Below are positions 50,030-60,392 of a stretch of 64,000 nucleotides of DNA, piece after piece (positions within the stretch are counted from its first letter, which is position 1; each line of letters opens with the position of its first letter). Under the pieces are notes generated by a model. That model had not been told where the DNA came from. It searched no databases and was given only the letters and a program-made list of their open reading frames with translations. Position numbers and translations under genes: made by a program. The DNA comes from Ascoidea rubescens DSM 1968 (lineage: Eukaryota > Ascomycota > Saccharomycetes > Ascoideales > Ascoideaceae). The stretch is taken from the NCBI RefSeq assembly GCF_001661345.1, contig NW_017962929.1, positions 62,001 to 126,000 of the forward strand, read 5' to 3'.

Positions 50030-51856
50030 ATGGTTGATAAAAACACCCGTATTGCTATTGTCTCCACTGACAAGTGTAAACCAAAGAAATGTCGTCAAGA
50101 GTGCAAGAAATCATGTCCTGTCGTTAAAACTGGTAAATTGTGTATCGAAGTTACTCCATTGGCCAAAATTGCTTTTATATCAGAAAATTTGTGCATTGGT
50201 TGTGGCATTTGTGTCAAAAAGTGTCCCTTTGGTGCTATCAATATTATTAATTTACCAACAAATTTGGATTCTGAAGTCACCCACCGTTATTCTGCAAATT
50301 CTTTCAAATTGCATCGTTTACCCACTCCTAGACCTGGTCAAGTTCTTGGGTTAGTTGGTACCAATGGTATTGGTAAATCAACTGCTTTGAAAATTTTGGC
50401 TGGTAAGCAGAAGCCAAATTTAGGTAGATATGATAATCCTCCCGATTGGCAAGATATAATCAAATACTTTAGAGGTTCTGAATTGCAAAATTATTTTACT
50501 AAAGTTTTAGAAGATAATATCAATGCTATAATTAAACCCCAATACGTTGATAACATCCCAAGAGCATTGAAAGGTCCAAATACTAAGGTTGGTGAACTAT
50601 TATTAAAAAGATTAACCAAATCAAAAGCTGAAGCCAAAAGAATAATCCAGAATTTAGATTTGAAAAATCTTCTTAAAAGAGATGTTGGTGCTTTATCTGG
50701 TGGTGAATTGCAAAGATTTGCTATCGGTATTACTTGTGTTCAAGAAGCTGACGTCTATATGTTCGATGAACCTTCTTCTTATCTTGATGTTAAACAGAGA
50801 TTAAATGCTGCTCAAATAATTAGATCGATGCTTACTGCCACAAATTATTGTATTGTAGTCGAACATGATTTATCCGTACTAGATTATTTATCTGATTTTG
50901 TCTGTATTCTTTATGGTGTTCCATCTGTCTATGGTGTTGTCACTTTACCAAGTTCCGTCAGAGAAGGTATTAATATTTTTCTTGAAGGTCATATTCCAAC
51001 TGAAAATTTAAGATTTAGAACTGAATCTCTACAATTTAGATTGGTTGATGCTTCCGAACCTTTGTTGATAGATCACTCAAGATCTTTTGTTTATCCAGCA
51101 ATGCAAAAGACTCAAGGTGATTTCCATTTAAGAGTCGAGGAAGGTGAATTTTCAGATTCTGAAATCATTGTTATGATGGGTGAGAATGGTACTGGTAAAA
51201 CTACTTTTTGTAGATTGTTAGCTGGTAAAATTGAACCTGATGAAGGTTTCAAAATCCCAAAATTAAATATTTCAATGAAACCTCAAAAGATTGCTCCAAA
51301 ATTTAAAGGTACTGTTAGACAATTATTTTTTAAAAAAATCAGAGCAAATTTCCTAAACCCTCAATTCCAATCAGACGTTACTAAACCCTTAAGAATTGAT
51401 GATATTATTGATCAAGAAGTTCAAAACTTATCTGGTGGTGAATTACAAAGAGTTGCTATTGTTTTAGCTTTAGGTACTCCTGCTGATATTTATCTAATTG
51501 ATGAGCCTTCTGCTTATTTGGATTCTGAACAGCGTATTATTTGCTCAAAAGTTATTAGAAGGTTTATTTTACATGCAAAGAAATCAGCTTTTATTGTCGA
51601 GCATGATTTTATTATGGCCACTTATTTGGCCGATAAAGTAATTGTATTTGAAGGTTCTCCATCTAAATCAGCTAGAGCAAAGGCCCCAGAAAGTTTATTA
51701 ACTGGTTGTAATAGATTTTTGAAAAATTTAAACGTTACTTTTAGAAGAGATCCAAATTCTTTCAGACCTCGTATTAATAAGTTGAACTCACAACTTGATC
51801 AACAACAAAAATTATCTGGGCAATATTTTTTTATTGATGATAATGCAGATTTATAA
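50030..51856 (+). CDS. RLI1: ABC-type ribosome recycling factor Rli1 (ABCE1)
   Basis: 608 residues from the ATG at 50030, exactly the yeast length; the open frame upstream is not conserved. The N-terminus has two 4Fe-4S clusters ([17 protein letters not shown] and [16 protein letters not shown]). NBD1: Walker [10 protein letters not shown], signature LSGGELQR, Walker [16 protein letters not shown] switch. NBD2: [38 protein letters not shown]. Hinge motifs lie between and after the NBDs. Rli1 splits post-termination ribosomes with eRF1 or Dom34 and is essential in all eukaryotes. No CTG codon is used in this gene. Confidence 0.99.
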   Translation: MVDKNTRIAIVSTDKCKPKKCRQECKKSCPVVKTGKLCIEVTPLAKIAFISENLCIGCGICVKKCPFGAINIINLPTNLDSEVTHRYSANSFKLHRLPTPRPGQVLGLVGTNGIGKSTALKILAGKQKPNLGRYDNPPDWQDIIKYFRGSELQNYFTKVLEDNINAIIKPQYVDNIPRALKGPNTKVGELLLKRLTKSKAEAKRIIQNLDLKNLLKRDVGALSGGELQRFAIGITCVQEADVYMFDEPSSYLDVKQRLNAAQIIRSMLTATNYCIVVEHDLSVLDYLSDFVCILYGVPSVYGVVTLPSSVREGINIFLEGHIPTENLRFRTESLQFRLVDASEPLLIDHSRSFVYPAMQKTQGDFHLRVEEGEFSDSEIIVMMGENGTGKTTFCRLLAGKIEPDEGFKIPKLNISMKPQKIAPKFKGTVRQLFFKKIRANFLNPQFQSDVTKPLRIDDIIDQEVQNLSGGELQRVAIVLALGTPADIYLIDEPSAYLDSEQRIICSKVIRRFILHAKKSAFIVEHDFIMATYLADKVIVFEGSPSKSARAKAPESLLTGCNRFLKNLNVTFRRDPNSFRPRINKLNSQLDQQQKLSGQYFFIDDNADL

Positions 51857-52580
51857 TTTTAGTCTTAAATGATTTTGAAGAAAACAGTAGTCCCCACCGA
51901 GACAGGGCCAAAGCCAAAATTGGTATTGGGATCAAGAAGAAGAAAAAAAAAAAAAAAAGATTGAGGTAAAAACCAAAGCAGTTTTTCAGAAATCGCTTGA
52001 AGCTTAAATATAATTCTTTTTTTATTTTTTTTTCAAACTGAGATCATTTTTTTATTCAACTCAATATCCGAATTTATTTCGTTGCTATTGAATTTTGAAT
52101 ATGCTTTCCTGTCGTCAGAGAATATAAGTTCAGAGCCAATAACATACAATTTTGGTACCGGTTTTTATGTTTTCACTAAATCTTCATAAGATTCTTTATC
52201 TTAATGTTGTTTTATCACTGTTTTCTAACTTTAATGTTTATTTTTGTTATTTATTTTGTACTGATCTTTTTTGATACATATAGCATAATTATTTTTACTG
52301 TAGTTTTTATAAATTTTTTTCTCTTCCTAAATATTTCAATTTAACAGTTTGATATGGTATTGTGTTTTGTTTAATTACTGATATAGAAATATGAAAAAGT
52401 TTAATTATGGTAATAAATAGTACATGTATGAAAATTTTAATACTCATATATTTATGTCTACTTTGATCTTTTTTTTGAAAGAATTCAAATAGTTGATTAG
52501 AAATCTAAAAATATACGACATTAAAAAATTATACAAAACAAATGAAATAGATTATAACTTAATTAACTGATACGAATAAT
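51857..52580. other. convergent intergenic region RLI1 - RPL34
   Basis: About 720 bp, AT-rich with an A run near 51940. No ORF or RNA gene recognised. Confidence 0.7.
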
Positions 52581-53549
52581 TTATTTCTTAGATTTAGTTT
52601 TTTTTGATTTTTTTGATTTTTTAGCTTCAGCTAATTTTTCCTTTTCAGCATTATCTTTTAAAACTCTTTTAACGATTTTTTGTTCTTCAATTAAAAAAGA
52701 TCTGACAATTCTTTCTTTGACACATTGACCACATCTTGAACCACCATAAGCTCTTGAAACAGTTTTATGAGTTTTAGAAATTTGAGCATATTGTCTTGGT
52801 CTTAAAGTAGCAATACCAGATAAAGCAGAACCACAGTCACCACATTTTGGTCTTGTTCCCAATTTTTTGACATGTTGAGCTTTTAAGATTCCACCTGGGG
52901 TTTTAACAGTTTTGATACTGTTTGAACGAGTGTTGTCTATAAAAAAATTAAATTAGTTAGAATTTTGAAAATAAACTTAATTTAATTAATTGTCTTTGAA
53001 AATATAATTTAAAATAATAAAATATTATGACAGATAATATATGAAAATTGTTTTTTTTAGCTTTTCCTTTATATTAAATACCTATTTAATTTGAATTAAT
53101 ATAATGAATATTAGCTTCTAGTAATTTCTCTTTTCGATCATATTGATGTGAAAGCATTTTGTTATTGAATTTGAAAATTCGATTCTAATAGTCAAATCAA
53201 AACATCTATAATTTTTTTTTTCAAAAATATAACTCCTTAAGTTCATTATTTTTCAATTCACTTTTATAACGAATTTATATTGAGTTTTTATTTAAGAAGT
53301 GTTTCAATTCTTCAAAATGTTGATATCTTCTAAGATAATTTATAAATATATTGCTCTCACTTTGAATTTTGAATCCAGACTATTTGATTTAATTAAAAAA
53401 TTGCTTAAAAAGACATTTAAAACCCATCAGTCATATTCATCACTTTTGTATTTTAATGTCATCGATTTTTAGTCACCAATTTTTCATTGGAATTAAAGTA
53501 ATTATTACATACATGGATTTCTTCTTCTATAGGTAACTCTTTGGGCCAT
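52581..53549 (-). CDS. RPL34: 60S ribosomal protein L34 (eL34), one intron
   Basis: Minus strand. Exon 1 is 53513-53549 (MAQRVTYRRRNP and the first base of a Tyr codon) and exon 2 is 52581-52936. The product is 130 residues (yeast 121). Exon 2 reads NTRSNSIKTVKTPGGILKAQ, HVKKLGTRPKCGDCGSALSG, TLRPRQYAQISKTHKTVSRA, YGGSRCGQCVKERIVRSFLI, with the four zinc Cys in CGDC and CGQC, then a Lys/Ser-rich tail slightly longer than in yeast. The intron position matches S. cerevisiae RPL34. Upstream are two Reb1-type sites, a 14-bp inverted repeat and an E-box. Confidence 0.97.
52937..53512 (-). other. RPL34: RPL34 intron (576 bp)
   Basis: Donor GTATGT (53512-53507), acceptor TTATAG ending at 52937. The likely branch point is TTCTAAC (52962-52956), one base off TACTAAC. 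Confidence 0.93.
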
Positions 53550-53684
53550 TTCTGATTCTTTGTTATATTAATGGAGGATATCTGGAATTATCTGAATCAC
53601 TAATATTTGGAATTTAATATATTCAACATTGCGCTGACTATCTTTGAAATTTTCCTCTGGCTCCCAACCCAAAAAGCTTAAGGT

Positions 53685-53691
53685 TTACCCG
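53685..53691 (-). promoter_or_regulatory. Reb1-type site (TTACCCG)
   Basis: 136 bp upstream of the RPL34 ATG (minus-strand gene). Same orientation as the copy at 53759. Confidence 0.5.
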
Positions 53692-53712
53692 GAGAGATCC
53701 ATAGTAATTTTC

Positions 53713-53751
53713 TCATACAAAATTTAGCTTTTCTTAGTAAATTTTGTATGA
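53713..53751. repeat. perfect inverted repeat, 14-bp arms, 11-bp spacer, in the RPL34 promoter
   Basis: TCATACAAAATTTA (53713-53726) and TAAATTTTGTATGA (53738-53751) are exact reverse complements. The repeat sits between the two Reb1-type sites. Confidence 0.9.
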
Positions 53752-53758
53752 ACAAGGA

Positions 53759-53765
53759 TTACCCG
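53759..53765 (-). promoter_or_regulatory. Reb1-type site (TTACCCG)
   Basis: Second copy, 8 bp beyond the inverted repeat and 210 bp upstream of the RPL34 ATG. Confidence 0.5.
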
Positions 53766-53909
53766 ACCATATACGCTTTTCCAATATAAAGGTGTTTAGT
53801 TTGTATGGTTTAGAGCGCCGATTGAATTTTCAAATTTCAACTATGTGACTGCTTTTTTGAATTGAGATAAGAGCTTTTGACTATACACACATCATTGTCT
53901 GTCTTTTAT

Positions 53910-53919
53910 GCGCACGTGC
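53910..53919. promoter_or_regulatory. E-box decamer GCGCACGTGC, copy 3
   Basis: Identical to the copies at 10488 and 39156. About 360 bp upstream of RPL34. Confidence 0.5.
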
Positions 53920-54282
53920 TCTAATGCAGTATGAACACTCACTTACTAAATACACGCAGCTAGCGATGTTTCTGATGCTTATGAAATCTGTAGATATTGG
54001 TGATTTTAATGCCTTGAAGAGTGCAAACAGATGGTTCAATTCTACAATTCTACTTATCTGATGTTATGCTCCATATTTTCCCAATTGTAGTCATAGTCAT
54101 GGTGAATCCAGCCTTCAATTGACTTATACTTGAAAAGTTAATATAGCTTTTATTGTACAAAATAAATGGAACCACAAATAATTAATGCTTTCATTTAACT
54201 ATTTATTATAGTTCTTTAAAATCAAATTTGATCTAAGTGACATAAATAATATATAGCAAAAAAACCCAATAGCGCAAAAATT

Positions 54283-54673
54283 TTATCTAAAACGACGAGC
54301 TTCACGTTCGGATTCCATAAGGACTAGGATATCATTTTCTTTAACTGGACCTTTGACATTTCTTAATAATGTACGAGAAGAACCATCAATAAATTCAACA
54401 CGAACTTGAGTGACACCACCACGAGAACCGGTACGGTTTAAAACTTTGATAACTTTGGCAAGAGTAACTGGGGTTTTTGAATCCTAAAGTAAAAAAAGTT
54501 AGAAATGTGATCCATCATTGCAAAAGTATCGAATTGATTGAATAATCCAATTTAAATTATGATTATCATTTAAGGATTGATGCTTTTTTCACTTGATTCT
54601 TGATTACTGAATGAGCCATAATTAAAAATTGAACTTTCTTGCACATTGTATTTTAATCATCAAAACATACCAT
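54283..54673 (-). CDS. RPS28: 40S ribosomal protein S28 (eS28) with an ATG-only first exon
   Basis: Minus strand. Exon 1 is just the ATG (54671-54673) and exon 2 is 54283-54483. The spliced product is 67 residues, the exact length of yeast Rps28: M joined to [66 protein letters not shown]. Exon 2 alone has no ATG at its beginning, and ACTTTAG stands directly before GAT of Asp2. Upstream, ATG is immediately followed by GTATGT. Too short in any single frame to appear as a large ORF. S. cerevisiae RPS28 genes have no intron. Rps28 also autoregulates its mRNA in yeast, but nothing here shows this. Confidence 0.96.
54484..54670 (-). other. RPS28: RPS28 intron (187 bp)
   Basis: Donor GTATGT (54670-54665), branch point TTCTAAC (54504-54498), acceptor CTTTAG ending at 54484. 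Phase 0, directly after the start codon. Confidence 0.92.
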
Positions 54674-54951
54674 CCTTAATTATAATTATTGCTATGTATT
54701 AATATAGTTGGTAACACTCTTTTAATATGATAGTTGATACAGTGTCTGGAAGGAAGCTTCTTGATGTTTGAAAAAATAATCAAATTTTTCCACCCAAAAA
54801 TAGATCAGGTGATTTTGAAGCCAGCCAAACGGTGTTCTTTAAGTACGATAATCAACACAAAGCAAAATTCGAATCATAATTTTTAACTGAGAAAAATAAT
54901 TAAATACTTCTGATTTAAAAACAAAATGATAGCTACAATATGATGATCAAT

Positions 54952-57900
54952 TCACCCTTTTAATAATTTGTTTAACTCGGCATCGCTTGAAGAAATGTTC
55001 TCATTTAGCGATTTGACAAAATGTAAATACTCCTTCATTTTTTCATCGCTGAATTTTTGCATTTCTTCAATTTTCTGTTCAACTTCATTTTTTATTTCGT
55101 TGGCTTTAAAAGTTATGGCTTGTTCGACGTTTTTCATTCGATTGACTAGACAAGCTGAGATCGAGGTTAGTGATTGATACAATTTTTCTTGAATAATGTT
55201 TTCTTCAATTTCATCACCAATTTGAGCGCTTGTTTGAAAATTAGATTGTTCAAGTAGTCCAGATCCTATGTTTACTTTTTCGTTGCACTCATCCTGATTT
55301 TGTTCCATTTCTTTTATGATCCTTGTTGGAGTGGTTTCTTCCTCGATTCTTGGAAGGTTTCTATGTGATTGCGTATATTGTGCAGACACAGAAGATAAAA
55401 TTTGTTGTTGAATAACTGAACGTCTGGCCCTGCCTTTTCGTGGAGGGTTTTTTCTAGTCAATTCTTGTTGGATATTACTTTGATCTAGCTTTATAAATTT
55501 ATTATTTTCAAAGCTATCTACTGGCTTATCAATGAAATTTTGTGGTTCTTGTCTTATTTCTTTTGGCAAACTTTCAACTTCGGAATCTGGTATAAGATAT
55601 CTCATTTTATTTCGTTTCTTTGTTGAAATGTTAATTTCTTCATCTGATGCCTCATCATGGTTCTTGTTAATATTTAACATTGATTCTTTTCTTTGATTAG
55701 CTCTTATTTTTGCACTGATTAACGGTGATGATGGGTAGTACGAATTATCTTCAGCTGTTGCAGTAGAATTTATTCTTTTATTGCCAATGCTTAAATCTAA
55801 ATCGTCGCTAGTAAGACTAATTTGTTCTTCGGGCTCATTTTCTTTTTGGGATTTTTGTGAAGAAATTGAATTTTTTTGTTTTAATATTTTATTGTTTTGC
55901 AATTGAGTTGATGAGGAATTTGGTTCTTCAGCAGTTTCAAAACCAGCATCAGAATTAGTTCTTTTTTTTTGATTTTCTTTCAAAGATTTTTGATTTATAT
56001 AAATGTTATTGAGGTTGAGATTATTTTCAATTTTATCTGTGCCATTTTTTTCATTATCTGAAGATGTTGATGATAGATCCCAAATGTCTTTATTGTTATT
56101 TATTTTTTTTTTTATTGATTCAGTAACATAAACCTTATTATGCAATTTTGCTATAGATTTTAAAACTTTTTTTCTTGAAGAGTATTTTTTAAGTGGTTTA
56201 AGTTTATCAACATTAAAATTGAAATCTGTTTTATCAACAATTTCAATTAAATTTTCGCTTTGTTTTTGCTTTTGTTTTTCATTTGTATCATTGGTGGTAA
56301 TACAAATATCACCATTATCCTTTTGTTGAACCATACTCTTTTTATGATTATTATCAGCAATCTTTTTCGTCGTTTTTTTAATGTTTTTGGTTTTATTATT
56401 TTTATTATTATTTTGTGTTTTCAATTCTTGAAAAGTTTCCAAATTTTTAAATTCATGTTTTTGTTTTGTCGTTGTTTTAACTTTTCTTTTTGGTCTAGCT
56501 TTTATACGCTTAGAAATGTTTGATTCAACGGTGTTTTGTTCAATAATTTGTGCTTCGGCAACCACAGGTTTAGGGGCATTTGTTTTTGATTTATTGAAAT
56601 CAGGAATTTTCTGATTACATAAATTTTCTAAAACATCTTTAACGCTTTTGTCATTTTGCTTTAATTTCGATGATTGAGAATCATCGTTAGTAGTATCATT
56701 TGTTAAAAAAGTTTCAAGAGGCTGGAAGGATGTGTTTTCAGTAGTAACATTTGAAAAGGATGTATTTTCATGTGTATTGTTGTTATTATTTCTATTGTTT
56801 TTTAAAGACTGAGATGTTAATGGCGAAATAATTAAATTGGATTGAGCAATTTTTTTTCTTGCAATATTTTTATAATTCTTAAAATTAATTAATTTATCAA
56901 AAAAAATATCTTTAAGCTTTAAATTTTGAGGATCAATTAAAGATAGGGATATGATGGAATGATTTGATGAATAAGATTTGTTTAGCGAGATAATCGGGAA
57001 GTCTGTGTTAAAATAATTGGTGATATTATCAGGATATTGAGATGGGAAAGGTGATGAGGAAGAAGATTTTGGATTTTGAAAGGCAATGGAGTTGTTAATT
57101 TTTAAGTTGATTTTATCAAGATCTTGAATATAATAGATCATTTCAAGATAGTTTAAATTGATTTCTATCATGTTTTGATTATCAATATCGTTTGGTAGGA
57201 AAATGAGATAATCATTATAAATTTGGCAATGAGTGAAATTATAAAAGGAATTTATATCATTTGATGAGTTTGAAATAGAATTAGAATGAGATAGACTAAA
57301 TTGAGAGATTTGATAAATTAATGGAAAAGAATCGTTTTGAGATATAATTGTATTAATATTTGGAATCTTATTAGAAATAGATAAATTGTTCAATAAATTG
57401 AATAAATAAAATTGGTTTAAAACATTATTTAATTTATTCAAATCGAAATTTTTTAAATGAGACGAATTAATTAGAATTGAATTGAACTTAATCGATTCAT
57501 CGTTTTTATTTAAATCGGATAATTTTGACAAGAGATAAGAGAATTTCCAGCTGATATTATTATCTAAAAGAGATTTAGATAAAAAATTGTCTATAATTGA
57601 AGAGTGTAAAGATATGGGTTGATCCGGGATCAAGTTCTTTCGGGAAGGTGGTTATAGCGTTAGTAAGATATCAGTTGAATGGAAATGTATAAATAAAGTA
57701 AAACAAACAATCAAGACAAACCAAAATTTGTTTGATAAGATATTAAACTTCAAGTAGCAATTGATTAAGAATTTGAATAGGTGGGCATTTTTAATTGTAG
57801 ATAGGTGATTGGCGCTACTCATGTTGTTCATTTTGCTATTGATTGCAAAATTGATTGATTGGAATAGATTGGACAAGACGCTCAAGCAGTTTGATCGTAA

Positions 57901-58053
57901 ATTAAAATCATCAATCAAATAGTTGTAGTTTTTGATAAATCTGTCAATAGTGCTCCAATCTTTGAATGAATCCAAGGTCTTGCGCTGGACAATGAGATTG
58001 TTCAACTCTAAAACCAAGCAAAAAAACTGCTTCGAAGCGCTCTGCGAAGACAT
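54952..58053 (-). CDS. large coiled-coil protein, possible meiotic axis protein Red1; probable 72-bp intron
   Basis: Minus strand. Exon 2 (54952-57636) is an 894-residue frame with no ATG at its head, since its first usable codon is TTG. Exon 1 (57709-58053) supplies MSSQSASKQFFCLVLELNNL through FWFVLI, for about 1009 residues in all. The N-terminal ~300 residues look structured and Leu/Ile/Asn-rich. A long basic, Lys/Asn/Ser-rich middle follows, with NKDIWDLSSTSSDNE, MRYLIPDSEVESLP and KNPPRKGRARRSV. The C-terminal ~80 residues are a predicted coiled coil (VEQAITFKANEIKNEVEQKI). Folded N-terminus, disordered middle and terminal coiled coil match Red1/SYCP2 axis proteins, but no diagnostic motif proves it. 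The unspliced upstream frame ends in a stop just past the branch point. Confidence 0.6.
57637..57708 (-). other. probable intron in the Red1-like gene (72 bp)
   Basis: Minus-strand branch point TACTAAC (57665-57659) is exact. The acceptor CGAAAG ends at 57637. The best phase-0 donor is GTTTGT (57708-57703), non-consensus. Splicing removes the stop that ends the upstream frame and gives the ATG-less downstream frame a start. Confidence 0.6.
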
Positions 58054-58327
58054 TGCAATGGCTGATCTTATTCTCTGCTCTATCTGAAGGCAACAGTTAA
58101 TTCATTATATCTGCTTCTGTTTTGGGAAACCCACTTTATATCTCGGCTTAAGCGCTGACACTTTGGTGAAAACCACCTGGACGGTACATAAGCTGACCAG
58201 ACCGGTATCAGGTGAGCACTCTCGGAAGTGCTGGATAAAGAGAGAAAATAACATTACTCAGCAGAAGAAGGTAAAGCCAGGAAATTGTTATCAGATACGG
58301 TGGAAGAATTAACGTATTACAATTATC
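58054..58327. promoter_or_regulatory. divergent promoter Red1-like - TMH11
   Basis: About 270 bp shared between the coiled-coil gene and TMH11. No strong motif assigned; moderately GC-balanced. Confidence 0.45.
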
Positions 58328-58717
58328 ATGGTATGTTTACAATTGATCCTTGGTTTTCTGATTTTCAATTGTGTAACTGATACTAACAGTCTTTATGGGT
58401 AGGATCATATTTCTTGGACTGCTGGATCACTTTGCGCTGTTGGTGGAATTATGGGCTTTGCTAAAAAACGCTCAGTTCCATCACTTGTAGCAGGATTGTC
58501 GTTTGCTGGAATTTATTTTTCTGCTGGATATTTGTTGAAGCAAAATGCTGACTGGGGATTGGAGTTAGCTTTATTGGCTTCCTCTGGGCTATTGACTGCT
58601 GGAATTGTAAGAGGATATCCATCGAGATTCTCTAAGAAGGTTCCCTTGATGTTGGCGCTTTTGGGGGCCACTACGACTACTTACTATTCAAAAAAGTACT
58701 ATGAGTTTTATGGTTAG
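58328..58717 (+). CDS. TMH11: TMEM14-family mitochondrial membrane protein with an ATG-only first exon
   Basis: Exon 1 is the ATG alone (58328-58330) and exon 2 is 58403-58717. The product is 105 residues, the length of S. cerevisiae Tmh11 (YJR085C). Sequence: M joined to DHISWTAGSLCAVGGIMGFA, then KKRSVPSLVAGLSFAGIYFS, GLELALLASSGLLTAGIVRG and YPSRFSKKVPLMLALLGATT, the Gly-rich four-helix pattern of TMEM14 proteins (human TMEM14C moves protoporphyrinogen across the inner membrane; yeast roles are unclear). An internal Met at 58451 would lose the first helix, so the spliced start is preferred. Intron: GTATGT, TACTAAC at 58381-58387, acceptor GGGTAG. Confidence 0.93.
58331..58402 (+). other. 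TMH11: TMH11 intron (72 bp)
   Basis: GTATGT donor directly after the ATG, exact TACTAAC (58381-58387), acceptor AG at 58401-58402. The AG at 58388-58389 touches the branch point and is too close to be used. Confidence 0.93.
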
Positions 58718-58787
58718 TTTATTTATTGAATATAAATATGCATTGAATATAAATATTGAAAATAGTGTAAGTAATTAGTTGATTTAT

Positions 58788-60392
58788 TTAGGGTTCACCA
58801 TAATTTTTATATTTAATATTTTTTGTAAATAGTTTTTTAAACCAACTTAGCCTTAGGTTTTTACTTAATTTGTTATAAAATTCCATTTCTTCCCAGCAGT
58901 TTCTATTGAATTTATTTTTGCATCCATTCATGTTGACTAAAAAATCTCTATCTTTCCAATTGTATAGTAATTTTTTCTTTGTGCTAAATTTATCAATATC
59001 ATTGCCATTTTTTTTGTTTTTGTTTTTGTTTTTGTTATCATTATCATTATCATTATCATTAAAGCCATATGAATCTTTATATTTGTCATACTCTTCTAGA
59101 TCTTCAATGTCGATATCGAGATCCAAATCAATGTCATTATCAAGATCCAAATTATTCAAATCATTTGCATTTTTATTTTTATTTTTCTTTTTAATAGATT
59201 TATTGTTTTCATTTTTAAAGTAATTATTTGGACAATAACTTTCACTGACTAAAGAATTCATCATCTTGTTTGGTAAGAATAACATTCCATTTCTAATCCA
59301 CGATTGTTTACTGTAATAATATTCCAAGATTCTTTCTTCGTTCAAGTAGCCGTTGATATCAATTAGTTTTTTATAAAAAATTGGTTCCCAAATTAAATCT
59401 AGAAATAAGTTGGTCCAATTACTTTTTTTAATTAAAAAGGAGTTTAAATTAAAGCCATAGCAGTCTTGACTAATGATTAAACTGATATTATCATCGATAT
59501 GATTATTATTATTATTATTATCGCTATTGTCATTATTACCAAAACTTAGGTATGGGATATCGATTTTGATTTTATTGGGATTAAAATATGACAATGTTTG
59601 AAAACTCTTTTGATTTAGATTTTTGAATATCAATTCTTCAATTGACATATTTGGTTCCATTATTAATGAATATAGATCTAGGTAAAAAAACCAAGTGTTT
59701 TCTTTAAATTCGTTATCCTTCATGATACTTCTAATGACATCAAACTTTTGCCAGCTTTCTCTAAACTCATTTGAATATTTCTTTTTTTTGGTGAAATCTT
59801 TTATAATTAGATTGTAACCATGGATCTTTGAGTATATTTTCTTATTTAGAATCGAGGTTCTTTCAATTGACCAGTCCTCAGCTCTTTTCCAGTTGTTGAC
59901 ACCACCTTCAACATTAGCAGCCAATATTATGACAATGGTCTTCTTGTCATTGACAGATTTGCTCTGAGCAGAGTGGTCTTCACCATCATCGAAATCGTTC
60001 TTAGTAGCAAAGATGTCAGCAAATATGCCAGGGGCCCTTGGTTGAGGAGGAGCTCCTCTTGTGTTTCTTCGTGTGTTCTGCTGGAAGCCTATGTTGCCAG
60101 TTCCTCCCTTGGAGATTCCATATCCAATGGCACCAAGCCCATCGTCGTTCTTCAAGTACTGGGCTAGCTGGTCGTAGTCTGCATACGAGTCGAAAGCCAA
60201 CAGCCTGAAGGAAGACCAGCTGGTGGAGAGTAGAGAGTTGAGCACAAAGAGCAGAGCGATGAGCACCAACAGGCACTGGAAGACTCTGGAGCGATTGCAG
60301 GTTTTAGAGAGGGAGAGCCTGAGGCTGCGAGAAAACCTAGTGGCTCTCTTTCTGAGCGAAGCATTAGCAGGAGCAAATATGTCCTTGTCCAT
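58788..60392 (-). CDS. GT34 alpha-1,6-mannosyltransferase, Mnn10/Mnn11-like
   Basis: 534 residues from the ATG at 60392. Type II Golgi topology: a basic cytosolic tail, then a signal anchor at about residues 40-58 (VFQCLLVLIALLFVLNSLLS). The GT34 domain starts at about 150 (TIVIILAANVEGGVNNWKRA, WSIERTSILNKKIYSKIHGY, FRESWQKFDVIRSIM, WFFYLDLYSLIMEPNMSIEE) and continues to IRNGMLFLPNKMMNS. A Lys/Asn/Asp-rich insert (about 415-475) and a short end with CKNKFNRNCWEEM follow. Mnn10 and Mnn11 are subunits of M-Pol II, which extends the N-glycan mannan backbone. Where GT34 enzymes have a DxD-like metal motif, the sequence reads LDLYS. Mnn10 versus Mnn11 cannot be settled. The first ~140 codons are GC-rich, the remainder AT-rich. 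Confidence 0.85.
   Translation of the reverse strand: MDKDIFAPANASLRKRATRFSRSLRLSLSKTCNRSRVFQCLLVLIALLFVLNSLLSTSWSSFRLLAFDSYADYDQLAQYLKNDDGLGAIGYGISKGGTGNIGFQQNTRRNTRGAPPQPRAPGIFADIFATKNDFDDGEDHSAQSKSVNDKKTIVIILAANVEGGVNNWKRAEDWSIERTSILNKKIYSKIHGYNLIIKDFTKKKKYSNEFRESWQKFDVIRSIMKDNEFKENTWFFYLDLYSLIMEPNMSIEELIFKNLNQKSFQTLSYFNPNKIKIDIPYLSFGNNDNSDNNNNNNHIDDNISLIISQDCYGFNLNSFLIKKSNWTNLFLDLIWEPIFYKKLIDINGYLNEERILEYYYSKQSWIRNGMLFLPNKMMNSLVSESYCPNNYFKNENNKSIKKKNKNKNANDLNNLDLDNDIDLDLDIDIEDLEEYDKYKDSYGFNDNDNDNDNKNKNKNKKNGNDIDKFSTKKKLLYNWKDRDFLVNMNGCKNKFNRNCWEEMEFYNKLSKNLRLSWFKKLFTKNIKYKNYGEP

Larger units (their letters stand above)
53550..54282. promoter_or_regulatory. RPL34 promoter and RPS28 3' flank
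   Basis: About 730 bp. Two TTACCCG sites (53685, 53759) flank a 14-bp inverted repeat (53713-53751), and GCGCACGTGC lies at 53910. The rest is AT-rich 3' flank of RPS28. Confidence 0.6.
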
